Below, one piece after another: positions 1-12,804 of a stretch of DNA of 64,000 bases; positions within the stretch are counted from its first letter, which is position 1, and each line of letters opens with the position of its first letter. The translations under genes and the position numbers were made by a program. The stretch comes from Isoperla grammatica (lineage: Eukaryota; Arthropoda; Insecta; Plecoptera; Perlodidae): contig OX246746.1 of assembly GCA_945910005.1 (NCBI GenBank), positions 20,557,316-20,621,315 on the forward strand, given 5' to 3'. The notes under the pieces are model-generated. The model did no database searches. It saw only the letters and a list, made by a program, of their open reading frames with translations, and was not told the DNA's origin.

Positions 1-1370
1 GCATTCTACTACTGTGACGTGCAAGCACTAATGCAACTGATAAAGAGGCCTTGCACTTTGCAAAATTACACTTCTCTTAAATGCTCGTAACTTTTCCGTG
101 AGGACAATATAATAGGATAAGAAGTTGAAGAATAACATAATTTATTATTTATTTGATCCTAAGAGACATAGTACTGATAGTACTGGGTACTAAATGCCCA
201 TGTGACCTTATAACTACGGAAACGTTTGGGTAATCTCAATGGCGACAGGATATCCGAGCTCCGTAAGATAATAAGTTATCTGCCAGACTGCCTGGCTTAC
301 TGACTTTTGGTCGCAAAATTTACAAAACACTGCCCGGTTACGTATATTCTCTATTTGTCCATTTACGAAAAAGGGTATGGCCCCGCCGTGACGTCAGGTA
401 TGTGTTGCCGTGGTCGGGCTCGCACCTCGCGCCGCGCCCGTTTTCTCAATGTTTTTTCGTGTGTTTAGTCACGAATATCTCCAAAACGAGTTCGGTTACA
501 TATACTTTTTAAAGCCCTGTTTTAATCAGTGTTTAATTATCTGTAATGTGATACATAATTTAATAATGTTTCATTTTATGTTGGTCTACTGTACCGTGTA
601 CTAACCCTGAGCTTCCGGGGGTCCCAGCATTTTCAGATATAATATCTATCAAATGTCTGCTAAATGAATAAATTCAATAGGAAAGGAACCTATACTGAGT
701 TACTAATTTAAAATGAATAATTAATTAAATGAACCTGCAATGTCTTGTTGAAGTTTATCGCACATTTAAAACATGTTGAAAAATCATGCTTCCTGCCTGG
801 AAGTTTAATTATTCTCAGCAAATTTGGTGGGTGGGGGTAATACATCCCCTCTCCGCTGGGGTATTACGACGTCACCACGAACCACATACTAAATAAATGG
901 TATGATGATATCCACTGAAAACCAGTTCTTGTAACTGTGAGGGTATGGATAACAAATACAAATGTAGTTTGTTTTTATTTTTAATTCTGAAGAACAGAAA
1001 GTGTACTATACGCACTATTTTCTGAAAACGCCCTTTACAATTTCCATCTTCACAACGGAGCTCAATGAGACTGTTCAAATTTCCCTCAAGATCGCTTTCC
1101 TGGAAAATGTGGGTGCCCAAACACCTCGGCAAGACGTGTTACTATCAAGTATCGACTATCGACCATACCCTCTACAGTCTACAGTCCACACTACACAATC
1201 ATGCTTATGGAAACAACGATATTTCTCTGACGTCACATAAAAGCGAGAACTAGTTTCTCACCTGTGCTATGAACCGACTGTTACAGCGTATCACAAGATA
1301 AGGTTATCATCTTGTGTAGATAAGGCTATCTATCTATCATTAAAACCTTCCACAGAGCCATGTTGTGATA
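1..1370. other. Noncoding, nothing recognised
   Basis: AT-rich DNA. Short frames on both strands lack coding character. A TATAA-like and AATAAA-like scatter is expected by chance. Confidence 0.5.
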
Positions 1371-1374
1371 AAGT

Positions 1375-1440
1375 TATGGCGACCTAGCAAGGTCCTGCTT
1401 TGTTCCAGTTCGGGGTTCGCTCCCCTCAAGTCCATCCAGC
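1375..1440 (+). mobile_element. tRNA-like SINE fragment
   Basis: GTCCTGCTTTGTTCCAG, then CGGGGTTCGCTCCCCTC forming a T-arm. No complete tRNA. Confidence 0.35.
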
Positions 1441-1444
1441 CTTG

Positions 1445-4435
1445 AGGTACATAATGACCATTGTTCTCTGCTCATCGATGATTAAAGATTGATCAGAATT
1501 CCATGAAATGACGGTGATGTGAATACACAAGACTATTTTGTAAGAGAAACATTAACCCGACTGACAGAGTCTAGTTCCAATAGCATGCAATATGCTCATG
1601 TGTCGGTTTGTCTACGAGACAACTGTCACTTGGTGTACGGAAAAATGGCCGCTATGTATAGGAACTATACGTAATATCCAATGTACGGGATAATGGCCGC
1701 CACCGTTAGTCACGTGAAAGTCCGAAAATCGAATAATTGCGAGTTCCGATTGCGATATAATTGCGACTTTCTCGGTTGTCGTCTTGTATGGCGCCGGATT
1801 CAAATTCGTTCAAATACTTGGAAATATTAGGATTTTGGATTCGAGTGACGAATCGTATTCGATATTTCCAAGCTTCGCACACCCTTAAATATTCTAGAAC
1901 CATTGGTCTTCTTGCGATTAGAATCAACCTGGAATCTCGATGAATGGAGGGAGCACTTCTGTGGACTCATTGCACGATTCCCTAGCATCGCTGCTAGCAT
2001 TGTATACTATCAACGCATACCGAGTTGAAGCAAAATACGCCCACTAGGCGATTAGCCTAGGATGACAATGGAAACACAATTACGCAATCCTACCACGTAT
2101 GCATAACTTCGTTTAGTAAACAACTCACGAGGATTGTATTATGCATTCCATGTGTTCGACCAATGAGTGCATGAGGCCCCGAGGAAGCCGCTATTCACCG
2201 AGAACAACGCCATTCAAGGGAATAGGCCGTCCCGTGCACGTGCACAATAGGTACTCCGTAAGTATGACGTTCTTCACGAACAAGTTGCCCCAACGTAAGT
2301 ATCCTTATGCTTACGAAATAGCAGAGTACAATAGAACCAACTTGATTTCAAACTTGAAACAGAAGCTTGATTCTGAATGGCGACGATACGTTTATCACCG
2401 GTTTTGTTCGTTATTGAAGACGATTGCAAGGCGTTGATTAGGTCATCGCTTTCTTGTAACGATCAACCCGGTGATAGACTTATCGTCGCCCATTCAGAAT
2501 CGCCATGTTGGTTCATTAGGTATAATTTACTACCTTAGTTGGTTACCTGGAATGGTGGGAGGCTTGTTGTGAACGTACTAAGCGGAAGACTGAGCATCTC
2601 CACAAAAACCCTCCACGAGCCGCCACTGCTATTGATATTTTCGTTTTACCGCTGCAAATTTGCTTTGTTGAAAGCCGTTTTTTGACTTCGAAAACATTAT
2701 TTTTTCATATATTTTACAATAATTTTCACGAAGCAAAATTAGGTAAAGTTAATTCACATGGAGAGTCTCAGAAACGATTGTTTTACTTTGCGTTGCTCAT
2801 GTTTTGCGTATTGATGGTCACACACGTGGTTACTGCAAGCAATTATCTGTATATGACACATTCTAACGTTTTAAGTGCACTGCACACAGAGATACATAAA
2901 TTAATGCCCTTTCTACAGTCGGGATGATCGGGTACTGTTTATTTCGATCATGCAACATTACACAGCTGATTTCTCATAACATCTGGTCGATGGGTCTAGA
3001 TTTTATGAAATTGTATATATAATTACTATGGCCAGTTGTTATAATAATAGCCTACATGTATTTGGTTTAATATTCTTTTGGCGACAATAAGTGTGCATTA
3101 CAAGAAGATTCAAAAGTAAAATACAGGTGGCTGTATAGAACATTTTTATAATAATTGATCTAGATAGAATGCAGTGATTACTTCTATCTAAGGGTCTTTG
3201 ATAGATCAATGACAACAATGCTCAACAATAACTAGTTTTCAAATATTATGTTAAGGTGCATTTTTCCCTGTTGTGCATTGTTGTCATTTAATAACTAGAG
3301 GGCTGTGATTAAATCTAAGGATTCTTGATAAATTCTGAAAAAAGTCTATTCTAGTAGCCAGGAAATTAATTTGGAGTACGTAGTATCTTAAATTGATGAT
3401 AGGATCATCATAATATTTATTATTTACCTACATGTACAGTGATGCCATATCTACGTTGAGTGTAAGTACATATGTGACCGCACGCTGTTCAAAAATAATA
3501 GACACATTTTAGAACAGACATTTCAAATAATTAAAAGAAGGTGGAATTATTTTTTAACATATTTGGCACAAATGTACTTACACCCATAAGTAGATAAGAC
3601 ATTCCTGTTACAAGTAGGTAAACATAATTCTTTCGGAGTAATTAGTTGACCACCAAACACTAAAACTATTCCCAGCATGACGTATTTCTTACCTTTCGCC
3701 CAACAGTTGGCAAGCATGCTCAAGTAAAGCCTTACCGCTTGTCACAGAAGAAAACAATTCAATATTTCCACAAGCTACCGCACATCATAATAGAAACGAA
3801 TTCTACTATTCGTTATGGACATAGTTCCTATAGCCATGATTTTATCAATGACTTTTTCCTATCAGGAATAGAAAGTCATCGCTTATATAAAAACTATGAC
3901 AAGCGCATTAAACCGGTAGCTATACAAAATCGGAGCATTTTTCTTTTCTATTGGTTCCCGCGTGCAGCTGTATTACAATACCAACCAGGGCGGAACACAA
4001 GCGACGATTTACCAAGGAAGAACATATTTTACGAATAATATTGCACGCACGGGAGCTATGAAATAACTTTCGCTCGCTCGTCGCAGTTGTGAATTACAAT
4101 TACAATTACACGCTACAATGCAAAATGTCCGGCTACTGCAAAGTCTTCTCAAGATATATTTACATACACAAAATATATAAACACAACAACTAAAAACACT
4201 TCCAAACCCCAGACAAAACAAATACCCCAGCAAAATCACTGCCACATCGAACCCTCTTTCATCAATAAAAACAACTAGGCCTGTAAACAGAAATAATCGA
4301 TCCATCTAATCGATGTTTTCAAGCTCGATGCATCGATTAATCAATTCGAAAGTACTGTAATTAATCGACTCACTGAATCGATTCACTTTTACCCATCTCT
4401 AACGTGTAACGTAACATGTGCTACGGTTCCAAAGT
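1445..4435. other. Mostly noncoding, one palindrome
   Basis: Contains the palindrome at 2367-2504. A frame at 2682-2927 has a hydrophobic stretch but no splice or start support. GCTACAATAGT-type AT-rich sequence otherwise. Confidence 0.5.
2367..2504. repeat. Imperfect palindrome, about 60-bp arms
   Basis: GATTCTGAATGGCGACGAT and TATCACCGG on the left pair with CCGGTGATA and ATCGTCGCCCATTCAGAATC on the right, extending into GCGTTGATTAGG. Probably a foldback remnant. Confidence 0.65.
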
Positions 4436-4439
4436 CACC

Positions 4440-4565
4440 AATTTAAGAAGTTAAAAAACCCACTTGGAACCCAGAATCGAACCGTGGACCTTCTACCATG
4501 AAAGCAGGCCCAAGTAAAGCCACACGCAACCAACGCCCATGTGACATGTGGCATGTGGCTTGCGC
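4440..4565 (-). mobile_element. tRNA-like SINE fragment
   Basis: Reverse strand: GTTGGTTGCGTGTGGCTTTA and, later, CACGGTTCGATTCTGGGTTC. A- and B-box spacing fits a tRNA-derived promoter, but the arms do not fold into a full cloverleaf. Confidence 0.4.
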
Positions 4566-4865
4566 TACCCTTGCTTTATAGTTTATATAGACACCGCAGG
4601 CGGTTAATTATATCGGTACTACGAATTTCGCCAATCCATTCTATACTGAATTGGAAATGTTAACGAGAGCGTAATATCAAGGCCAAACACTTTTATTACT
4701 CCTAATTAATTGTGGACAATTTGCATTGAGCATGTGTTTACGATTTCATTACGCAACGAAGCTTCTTTACTTCGGGATATGCTCGTTTTTGTAAAAGTAA
4801 AATGTTTTTGTTTGGTATAGGTAGGCCTACACTATTCATACCCTGACGAAATCTCTAGTTCATAA

Positions 4866-5060
4866 CATTTACGCAAAACAGGTTCATTAGGGATAATGTA
4901 CAACCGCAGGTTGGATATCTGAAACCCCTAAAATAGCGGGCGTGACTAATAAGGTTTGTATGTGCACTTCTAACTAGAAGACTGCCTTTAAGAATGTGTT
5001 AAAATATGGCCAGGAATCTGTTGATTGTCTCGATTAGCATCGTTGTCAATATGAGAGAAA
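4866..5060 (+). repeat. Interspersed repeat family R1, copy 1
   Basis: Contains TTCATTAGGGATAATGTACA, GGTTGGATATCTGAAACCCC, GCGTGACTAATAAGGTTTGT and CCAGGAATCTGTTGATTGTC. Related copies lie at 5340, 12624 and 20893. No coding or terminal repeats identified. Confidence 0.65.
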
Positions 5061-5339
5061 AACAACAAGTACGATGATCACTCGACAAACACATTGCTTT
5101 CCCCCACAAGTTGGATATTCTAGTTTAAATTTGGTAGTTACCGAAATGAGTTTGCAGTTTGCACCAATCTAATCTACTGACAATTACTTATTCATTATTT
5201 TAGTTTTGAGCTAACAATGAGCTTTGGAAAGAATTTCAACGTAGTGCTCTGTTGCACTGGAATAACGAACCCTATATTTCATTCACCATGCATACTTGAC
5301 TTCACTAATAGTGAACACAATATCACATGGCTACGCTAT

Positions 5340-5545
5340 GCTAAACCTTTTTTATACTAGACTCAACGTAACTGGTCTCATACCGACCTAAGATCCTTTT
5401 CTACCGCCCAGATGAACGCTGTTTCATACAAAAATCGCTTAGTAGAGTGCACACGCCTCACGTGTCATACCCGCTGTGTAAGGAATTTCCCGGTATCCAA
5501 CCTAAGATCGTAAATAATCCCTAATGGACGAGTTTCAAGAAACAA
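5340..5545 (-). repeat. Interspersed repeat family R1, copy 2 (inverted)
   Basis: Reverse complement shares CATTAGGGATTATTTACGATC, GGTTGGATACCGGGAAATTCC-type sequence and GAGACCAGTTACGTTGAGTC with the other copies. Opposite orientation to copy 1, 280 bp away. Confidence 0.65.
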
Positions 5546-5549
5546 GTAG

Positions 5550-7650
5550 AGAAGCAGAAAATTAAGTTGTACTATTGAACTAGCGGGTATTTCGTAAGTA
5601 TGAGAATACTTACGTTGGGAAACTTTTGATGATTTGATGAGAGCTCTAAAAACAGAGATATAAATAACTATATTACAACATGATTGGGGGCCAAAATTGT
5701 ATTTTTCACAGTGCTATCATCAGTTACCCACAAGAATATCATAAATGCCTAACCATCTATTCCGATTTGCCCCACTAACCGTAATGTTTTAACTTACCTA
5801 TCGCGGTGATCTTTCGGCGGTAGTCTACTCCCTTCCTCCGACAAGACGGTACTGAGTTATGAACTCGGATGCACGGAAATAAATTTACGTCAACATAGGT
5901 TCAAACTTGAATAATTTAGTACCCACTGCATTTATGGTTTCGTAAACAAAACTTTGAGCGTTACTGCTAAAACCTTCAACATACTAAATTTAGCCAAGAT
6001 AAATCCACTGTAGACGAAGTTATTATAATCATAACTATAATATGCAAACAATGTAGACTAGACTAACACAAATGATAACGGACACGATTGTGATAGTTTA
6101 AAACAATGGCAATCAAAATTAGTGTCACCAATGAATGAGCTTGTGCGAGTTCAACAAAGGTCCTTGTTCGATTAATGCTTGGTGGGTACAATTACATCAC
6201 GCTTAAGCAGTCACATGTCCTCCCACCTCCCCTCCCCTCCCACATACATGACTAATGCAAGGGAGAGAGAGGTAGGTAGAGAGGTGGGCGAGAAGCCGAG
6301 CGGTCAGACGCCCTCCCCCTCAAAAAAACGTCAGCTCATAACGTCGACGCCTGAATCAACTACTATACTATCGGATTCAAAAAGAGGTGTATCTCTCGTT
6401 TTAGAAAACAGTTAAGAAAGTAATGAATCATGATGCAATGTACACTATAAACAAAATATTTAATCGTTTTTATTATACTTATTCTTAGAATTATCCATAA
6501 ATTTAAATATTCATACCATATTTTTGTTATTATTACAACAATAGTACAATGATAAACCGTGTAGAAATGCACTTTTATGGTAAGTTTGTGCATCACCTTA
6601 TGTCACGCAAAAGCTAAGTACTCAAATAATTTCTGTTATAACAATGACAGTCCCTCTATTTTACACGGTGGTTTTCGTCTTGCCCAAAAACTTTTCATTA
6701 TTTTTTGTGCGAATTTTCCAAACTCTAAAGACTCATCTTTTTTAATCCGAAAGCAGTCTTCAATCTTTGTCCTGACTGATCGAGGTGGGTCCCTCCTCGT
6801 GAATACATTTTCTTGATTTCTTTCATCAACGTATATTATTCAGAACGTCATGAAGTGTCTACCTGTCTACCTACCCACACTTCTCATAGGACATTAACAC
6901 GTTTAGGTTTGGGGGACGTCGAAAATTTGCGTTTGCGATTCAACACCAGCTTTTTGATAACATAGATGTTTTAATAATAATTTTTCTTGGAAATGCCGGT
7001 TATAGGGTGCACATCACCAGCTTTACCTGATGTGCTCCTCTTCAGGTGCCTTACTAGGTATGTTAGGGTGTTTAGATAATTGGGAAGGAGTGTCCAAAGG
7101 GCTGTTACTAGAACTCAATCCACAGATTCGCCATTAGGACAGAGGAAAACTTCGGAAAAAGACTTCAGTCAGGATTGCCGCTCCCGAATTCGAGTCTCAC
7201 GTCTCATGTTTTGAGACTATGTGATTGTGACCATCCACTACGTCAGACACTTGTTCACGACAGCCACCTAATGAGCGAACACAACCTTTGGCTTCAGAAG
7301 CAGCTGTTTTCAGCAATGCTTGTATGCAGCGGAGAAAAGTCAACAATAACAGAGCCGTGATTCTACGGCGCGACTTCTTTATGATTTGTGCGATTGGCTG
7401 ATCAGCAGCGAGGTTAACATTCGAAGAGGTTTATACGAGCCGACTGTATATGCCCATCTTTGTAGAAAAAGCAGTGAAAATTATATAGTACCTCTCTCTA
7501 CATATGACGTTTATCCCAAGGTTGTCTTCGCTCATGTAAGCAGCAAATGCAAGCCCTAAATGACTCTTCTTATAATGATGGTGATCGGGTGCACAAGTAC
7601 CCTCAAGCTGGCGTTCCTGTCAAATTAATCACGAATCCTCGATAGTCAGA
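5550..7650. other. Noncoding, nothing recognised
   Basis: A short hairpin (CGTAAGTATGAGAATACTTACG, near 5592) and a purine-rich patch near 6260 are the only structure seen. CATCGATTAATC-type repeats at 4290-4400, just left, look like a transposon end. Confidence 0.45.
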
Positions 7651-7654
7651 GCTG

Positions 7655-7765
7655 TCCGTAGATCAGTCGCTCATGCGGTTGGGGCGTAGGTCCTAAGAGT
7701 ATGGCTTCTAGGGACGTGGGTTTGAATCCCACATAAGGCATGGGTTTTGTAATTCCTTCTATAGA
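7655..7765 (+). mobile_element. tRNA-derived SINE fragment
   Basis: AGTCGCTCATGCGGTTGGGG resembles an A box, and GTGGGTTTGAATCCCAC is a B box and T-arm. ATAAGGCATG follows. The same tail occurs at 16991-17043 on the minus strand, so it is a repeat, not a working tRNA. Confidence 0.55.
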
Positions 7766-7783
7766 ACCTATGTCATCTATCTC

Positions 7784-8300
7784 CAGTGGCGTATCCAGGG
7801 GGGGGGGGGCTGGAGCCCTCCTCCCCGAAATCCTAGCTTTAATTGTGTTCTGCAAATATGTAGGTTTACGCAAAAATTAATGACACCATTTGTTGCATCA
7901 AATTTGTCAATTTAACTTGTAGAAGCAAATAATTATACTACAATGCCAACTTACTTCTAATAAAGTCTAACTTATAGCATCAGTGCAATAAATTCAATAA
8001 TATTCTTAAAAATCTGGTTAAATTATCCCTACCCGAAACTCCTTCTAAAACACTTAAAACCATGCGAAAAATGTATTCACAAAAAAATCGCGGGCATCCC
8101 CTACATTTGCAATAATTCTTATACCTACAATGTAACAAAAAATAAGTAAACAATATAATTTTGATCAAGTACTAACAATCTACAATCAAAATTAAATTAT
8201 CATTGCGCATGTAAATAAGTAATAAGCAGATTTTGTGTGAAATGTTTTTTTTTTCTTAGCCAAAGTGCAAAATTATATTGATGCCCTCCCCAAAAGTTCA
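7784..8300 (+). mobile_element. Possible hAT-like element, left end only
   Basis: Begins CAGTGGCGTATCCAGGGGGG, a common hAT-type terminus. AT-rich DNA follows, ending near a CCCTCCCCAAAAG stretch. I found no matching inverted right end or target duplication, so the extent is a guess. Confidence 0.35.
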
Positions 8301-8304
8301 CGGT

Positions 8305-9265
8305 GATTGCTGATTCAAGACTATCGACGCAAATTTTTACCAAAATGAATCACTTAATTCCATAATTGTTTTCAAAAGGTATAAATGGGAGAGCCCAAAA
8401 ATACCGTTTCTTGGACGGTTGTCGGGTACATACGGTACTAGTATGACGCTTATGAAAAATATCTAGAACGTCCAAATCAGCTGTGATCCACTATTGACAG
8501 GAGATATAACCAGTTCCCTATTCTACTACCATCGGCAGAGTAATGGTGAGAATCATTTCAAATTCCCTACAGCACACCAATGACCAGAGCGATGAATACC
8601 AACAAGTATGCACTGACTGCCCTTGTCGTAACACAAAAGGAGTCATTAAAAAAAAAGTACATGTAATCTTGACGGCCATGCGTGAATCGTGATACTGTGC
8701 TCATTCTGACGCAGTCACATTTCTACGCGTCCGTCGCTAACACACGAACCAAATTCCTTTAGAACGCAATAATAGACCGATCAACCATGCGGTGTTTTGC
8801 ACCACGTACTAAAACAAAACCAACAATCAACATAACAAAGAATCAAACGATTTGATGATAAACCTGCTTTGTCAACAACATCCTTTTCACGTTTGTTTTA
8901 GTTGGCCGCCATTCAGGTGCTGCTGTAAGAGATCAAGAAGACCATGGTAGGATTTTTCGTGTCACATAGTTGGCCGTGTTATTTTTACCAACAATATTAA
9001 ACAATACTGGTTACAATAGTAGGTAGATGCCTTCTAAATAGTGTGGCATTAATGTGCAGCAGCAGTTCAATGGCGTCAATTTTCAAGAAGTCAGCGCCCA
9101 TAAATTTCCTCTAAAACAACCGTATTCCATACGGGGCAATCAGAGTGTTATTTTCACTTGAGGACAATAAAACAAGTACAAAAGTTTCTAAATACTTTCA
9201 AGAACAAGAATAATATATGAATGGATGATAGCATGAATGAAATACAGCACGTCGTGTCAGAATGT
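8305..9265. other. Noncoding, nothing recognised
   Basis: Unique-looking AT-rich sequence with no supported exon. Confidence 0.5.
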
Positions 9266-9267
9266 GT

Positions 9268-9313
9268 TATAGACAATTATAATCCTGCATTGCAGGATTA
9301 TAATTGTCTATAG
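9268..9313. repeat. Perfect 46-bp palindrome
   Basis: TATAGACAATTATAATCCTG is followed, after a CATTG-type centre, by its exact complement, with no real loop. It would form a cruciform or hairpin. Confidence 0.85.
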
Positions 9314-9337
9314 TTGTCTATAATAATATATATATGT

Positions 9338-9462
9338 TTGAAAAATTAAAAACATGTCGGGTTATTACGCCACGTCGGTCACACTGAGACCTGTGACAGT
9401 GAGACACTGAGAGTGTGACCGACGTGGCGTAATAACCCGACATGTTTTTAATTTTACAAACA
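9338..9462. repeat. Inverted repeat with 49-bp arms
   Basis: TTAAAAACATGTCGGGTTAT through GACGTGGCGTAATAAC pairs across a loop of about 25 bp; the loop itself contains GTCACACTGAGAC / GTGACAGTGAGAC short repeats. It lies 25 bp after a perfect palindrome and about 40 bp before a (TA)n run. Confidence 0.8.
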
Positions 9463-9503
9463 TTAACCCGGGCCACGAAAGCCTCCGTATTTTAATAATC
9501 GTA

Positions 9504-9528
9504 TATATATATATATATATATATATAA
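9504..9528. repeat. (TA)n microsatellite
   Basis: About 12 TA units follow the inverted repeat. Confidence 0.9.
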
Positions 9529-9734
9529 ATGCATGGGACGAATTTTTTGTTGTTGCTTTAGTTCAATAATATATATAGGCCTACTTGTTGTAAGTTTTCG
9601 GGTTGACTACTGCGCTCTTTCTTGAGACAATTTTGGTTTAAAAGGTATATACTATATACACGCAATTATAACATTCAACAAGAGTGTGGATAGTAGATAT
9701 AGATGAAGGACGATTACAAACATCAAACACGATG

Positions 9735-9800
9735 TGCAATAATTCGAACCCACGTCACTTGGTGATTTGCGTCTCCGACCCGAGGCCTACCTCACTGAAT
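9735..9800 (-). mobile_element. tRNA-like SINE fragment
   Basis: Reverse strand: TCAGTGAGGTAGGCCTCGGG … GTGGGTTCGAATTATTG; B box present, cloverleaf incomplete. Confidence 0.4.
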
Positions 9801-10103
9801 GACGACAAGAAGCACATTACATACCACTTTACAACTTGACAACTGTGTAAACTAGAAAATGTCTAAACTTAGCAATTTTATGTGACAGCGTTTATGACAG
9901 TGGTCGTGCTCAGTGTCTGTCATAGTCGGCCTGCAGATCACGACGTCATTGGACAGCATGTGCTGAGGCTGAGCCATCGCAGCCACGTGCAAGCAGTGCA
10001 AGCAGTGCAAGGAGCACTGGTCTACCCTCAATTTAACGTTTTGTTGTGTGAATATAAGCACAGTATATTTTGGAGTTATTATATGTTATTAAATGGGAAG
10101 ATC

Positions 10104-10395
10104 AAAACTATTTTTTAAGAAGATTTTGGTGTAGTCGTATTGAACCTTTGTTTCAAACACCTACTATACTATTTTTCAAGAACATTTTGGTGTAGTCGTA
10201 TTGAACCTTTGTTTCAAACACCTACTATACTATTTTTCAACAACATTTTGGAGTAGTCGTATTGAACCGTTGTTTCGAACCCCTACAATACTATTTTTCA
10301 ACAACACTTTGGAGTAGTCATATTGAACCTTTGTTTCGAACACCTACTATTCTATTTTTCAACAACACTTTGGTGAGGTTGTATTTTGTTTCAAA
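10104..10395 (+). repeat. 61-bp minisatellite, about 4.5 units
   Basis: The marker TTTTGG(T/A)G(T)AGTCGTATTGAA recurs at exactly 61-bp steps (GG at 10128, 10189, 10250, 10311, 10372). Units differ by a few substitutions. Any reading frame across it is an effect of the repeat. Confidence 0.9.
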
Positions 10396-11467
10396 AGCCA
10401 CAAGTATACATGTTTTGTTTCATATTCATATTCATTCATTTGTTTTCATACACCTTGCTCTTAGTACAACCTGAGGTCATTGGGTGTTTTCAAGTTATTA
10501 TACCTAATTAGTAATTACCTAGTGTACATGTACACATTTTTTGTATCACCGGTACACACACATATCTCCATACTGGCAAACAAAACAAATCACAGACCGT
10601 GGACGAAAATCGTTCACTCCATGGTGCCATGTGATTCGTCCGTTTGCTTCAACTTGAATCCAAAATAATACTTGTCCTAAACGAAAAAGTAAATGCAAAA
10701 GTTGAATTGAAGAAAACATCCAACTTTTTCTATGTAGACTGTCCAACTTCTTGAATTGAATGTGTGTTGAAGTGAGTGATAGTTGACATGTAAACTAGAA
10801 AGGCTTCAATACTACAAACGGGCGAATGATGCAAGAAGACATCGAAGCTATACATAACGCAGTAACTGCCGTCATATGTCATAATGCCAATGTCAAGCTT
10901 TAAGCTTTAACACAGGATCAATGTATGAACTTACTACAGAATATACGCGTGCACTCAGGGTGTGCTAGAGTTCATGTTTCAACTTGTGATAAAAAAAAAA
11001 AATTGTCATGAAGTAAAAATATTGGCCATTGTTGCATTTCAGTATTGAGTAGGCCTCATGAGTAATCGTCAGTTTTAGCATAGGCCCCTACTACTATTAC
11101 AGGTATATTTACACAAAAACAACATAATTCAATACCATTTAGTGCACATTTTGATGCATTGTTACATTATAAAAGCTTACTTACGGAACGTACAAATACC
11201 TCCTTCTAGGGTGCACAATGTTGTCGACTAGGACAATATGAAGACTGGTGAAGACTAATACGCCACTGAACATATAAGTGCTGTAACGCCACTAAACGCT
11301 AATGAAAGGCATAATAGACTGACGTGAATATGAAAACACCACAATTAAATCAAGCAAGATTACAATGCAATTAATGAACCATTGTTTTCCAAGCTTTTTA
11401 TGAGAAAACAATAATTATTTTGCAATTATTTGATGAGAGCGAATGCGTTTCTAAAGGCTGTCACTTA

Positions 11468-12188
11468 AAGGGGTTCTCACCCGCTAGATTTATTTTTTAC
11501 CATATGATCTACTGCACCACACCAATCGATAATGAACCATTAAACATCGTGAGTTGAAACCTGTGAATTGTTATTAATTAATGAAATTTCTGGTTAACTG
11601 CCGCGGCGTGTTGGTGTCAGCCGGCTTTTGGTGCGAGTGTACTCGAAGCGATATATCTAGACGGCCTTGGTGTACTCCATTCGACACCGCATAGCAGACC
11701 GCGTTCATTGTGCATGCGTTGACTATTTCCCCTCCCAATACTACTACTCTCTCTCTCTCTCTCTCGCTTGGCTTACTTGACACCAACTCGACAGTCGACA
11801 CCCGCCGACTGGACGTGCACAGCAACGCACAGCAACGCTCAAAACGAAATGGAGCACCCGATTACACATCTTTATTTTGTACCTGAACGGAAGCTCCGAT
11901 TACAAAACCAAAATATAAGAAATACGCAGAAAAGAAAGACGCAGCGAAAAGTATTACATCATTTTTTTTTTGGAGCAGAATCCTCCAAGGTCCCAAGGCA
12001 TACAGGTCGTCCCAATGCTATTTCTTATGGGAGATTTTCGCCGATGGGACCTAGCTCGAAAATCACTAACTTTGATATTTTTTCCCCGGGTTATGGTGAA
12101 CCCGATTTCTTTTCATTTAGTCGCTAATTTCATAGCTAATCAGCCTTAGTTTAACATATTTTTTTGGTGTAGCGGGTGAGAACCCCTT
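11468..12188. mobile_element. Nonautonomous DNA element, about 19-bp inverted ends, TA duplication
   Basis: Ends AAGGGGTTCTCACCCGCTA and TAGCGGGTGAGAACCCCTT are exact inverted repeats. TA lies directly outside on both sides (11466-11467 and 12189-12190). The 721-bp interior has a (CT)n run near 11743-11765 and no transposase. The TA duplication suggests a Tc1/mariner-type origin, but the family is not recognised. Confidence 0.75.
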
Positions 12189-12623
12189 TAAGGACGGTAA
12201 GAGAACATATAGGCACAGCACAGCCCCCCGGCCCCCACTGATGGAATTAGGGCTTTGCGTCTCATATTTACTATAATCAAGACGATGAGCGGGTTATTAT
12301 GATATCCATCCCTACACCCCAGCAGTGATTTAAACCTGCTACGTAGAAAGCTAGAAACTTGTCCCAACAGAAAATAGCCGTACTAACTTCTCTAGTTCCA
12401 TTCCTAAAGTGGACCCAAGATTACTTTACACCTGCTTTCGTCACATCCCCCCCAGTCGTAGCCAACCAGCGAACCGCCCGAGACACATCCGGGCCAATAC
12501 CGATCGCTGATTGGCTACGAACCAGTCGCATGTCGAAAGCATGTGAATTGTGTAAGGTAGTCTTGGGACAACCATATACCATCTACTTGAAACAGATGCA
12601 TTAAGGATGCTTCACGACATTGG

Positions 12624-12800
12624 ATTGGATATCTGAAAAATTCCTAACACAGAGTGCGTCACTAATGAGGCTTGTGCATTCGCCTTTATGAATGTGTAAA
12701 AAACCGCAAGGAATCTGTTGATCTTCGTTGAACCAGCGTGCATGAAAGATAAGCCTATGAGACTAGTTACATGCCTATACTATACGTATACGCGTTGTAA
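12624..12800 (+). repeat. Interspersed repeat family R1, copy 3
   Basis: TTGGATATCTGAAAAATTCC, GTCACTAATGAGGCTTGTGC, CGCCTTTATGAATGTGT, AAGGAATCTGTTGATCTTCG and GAGACTAGTTACATGCC align with the other copies. Confidence 0.65.
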
Positions 12801-12804
12801 GGCA

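Noticed and set aside
7655..7765. tRNA gene
   Set aside because: B box and T-arm are good but the cloverleaf is incomplete, and the same tail recurs at 16985-17045 on the other strand, so a SINE fits better.
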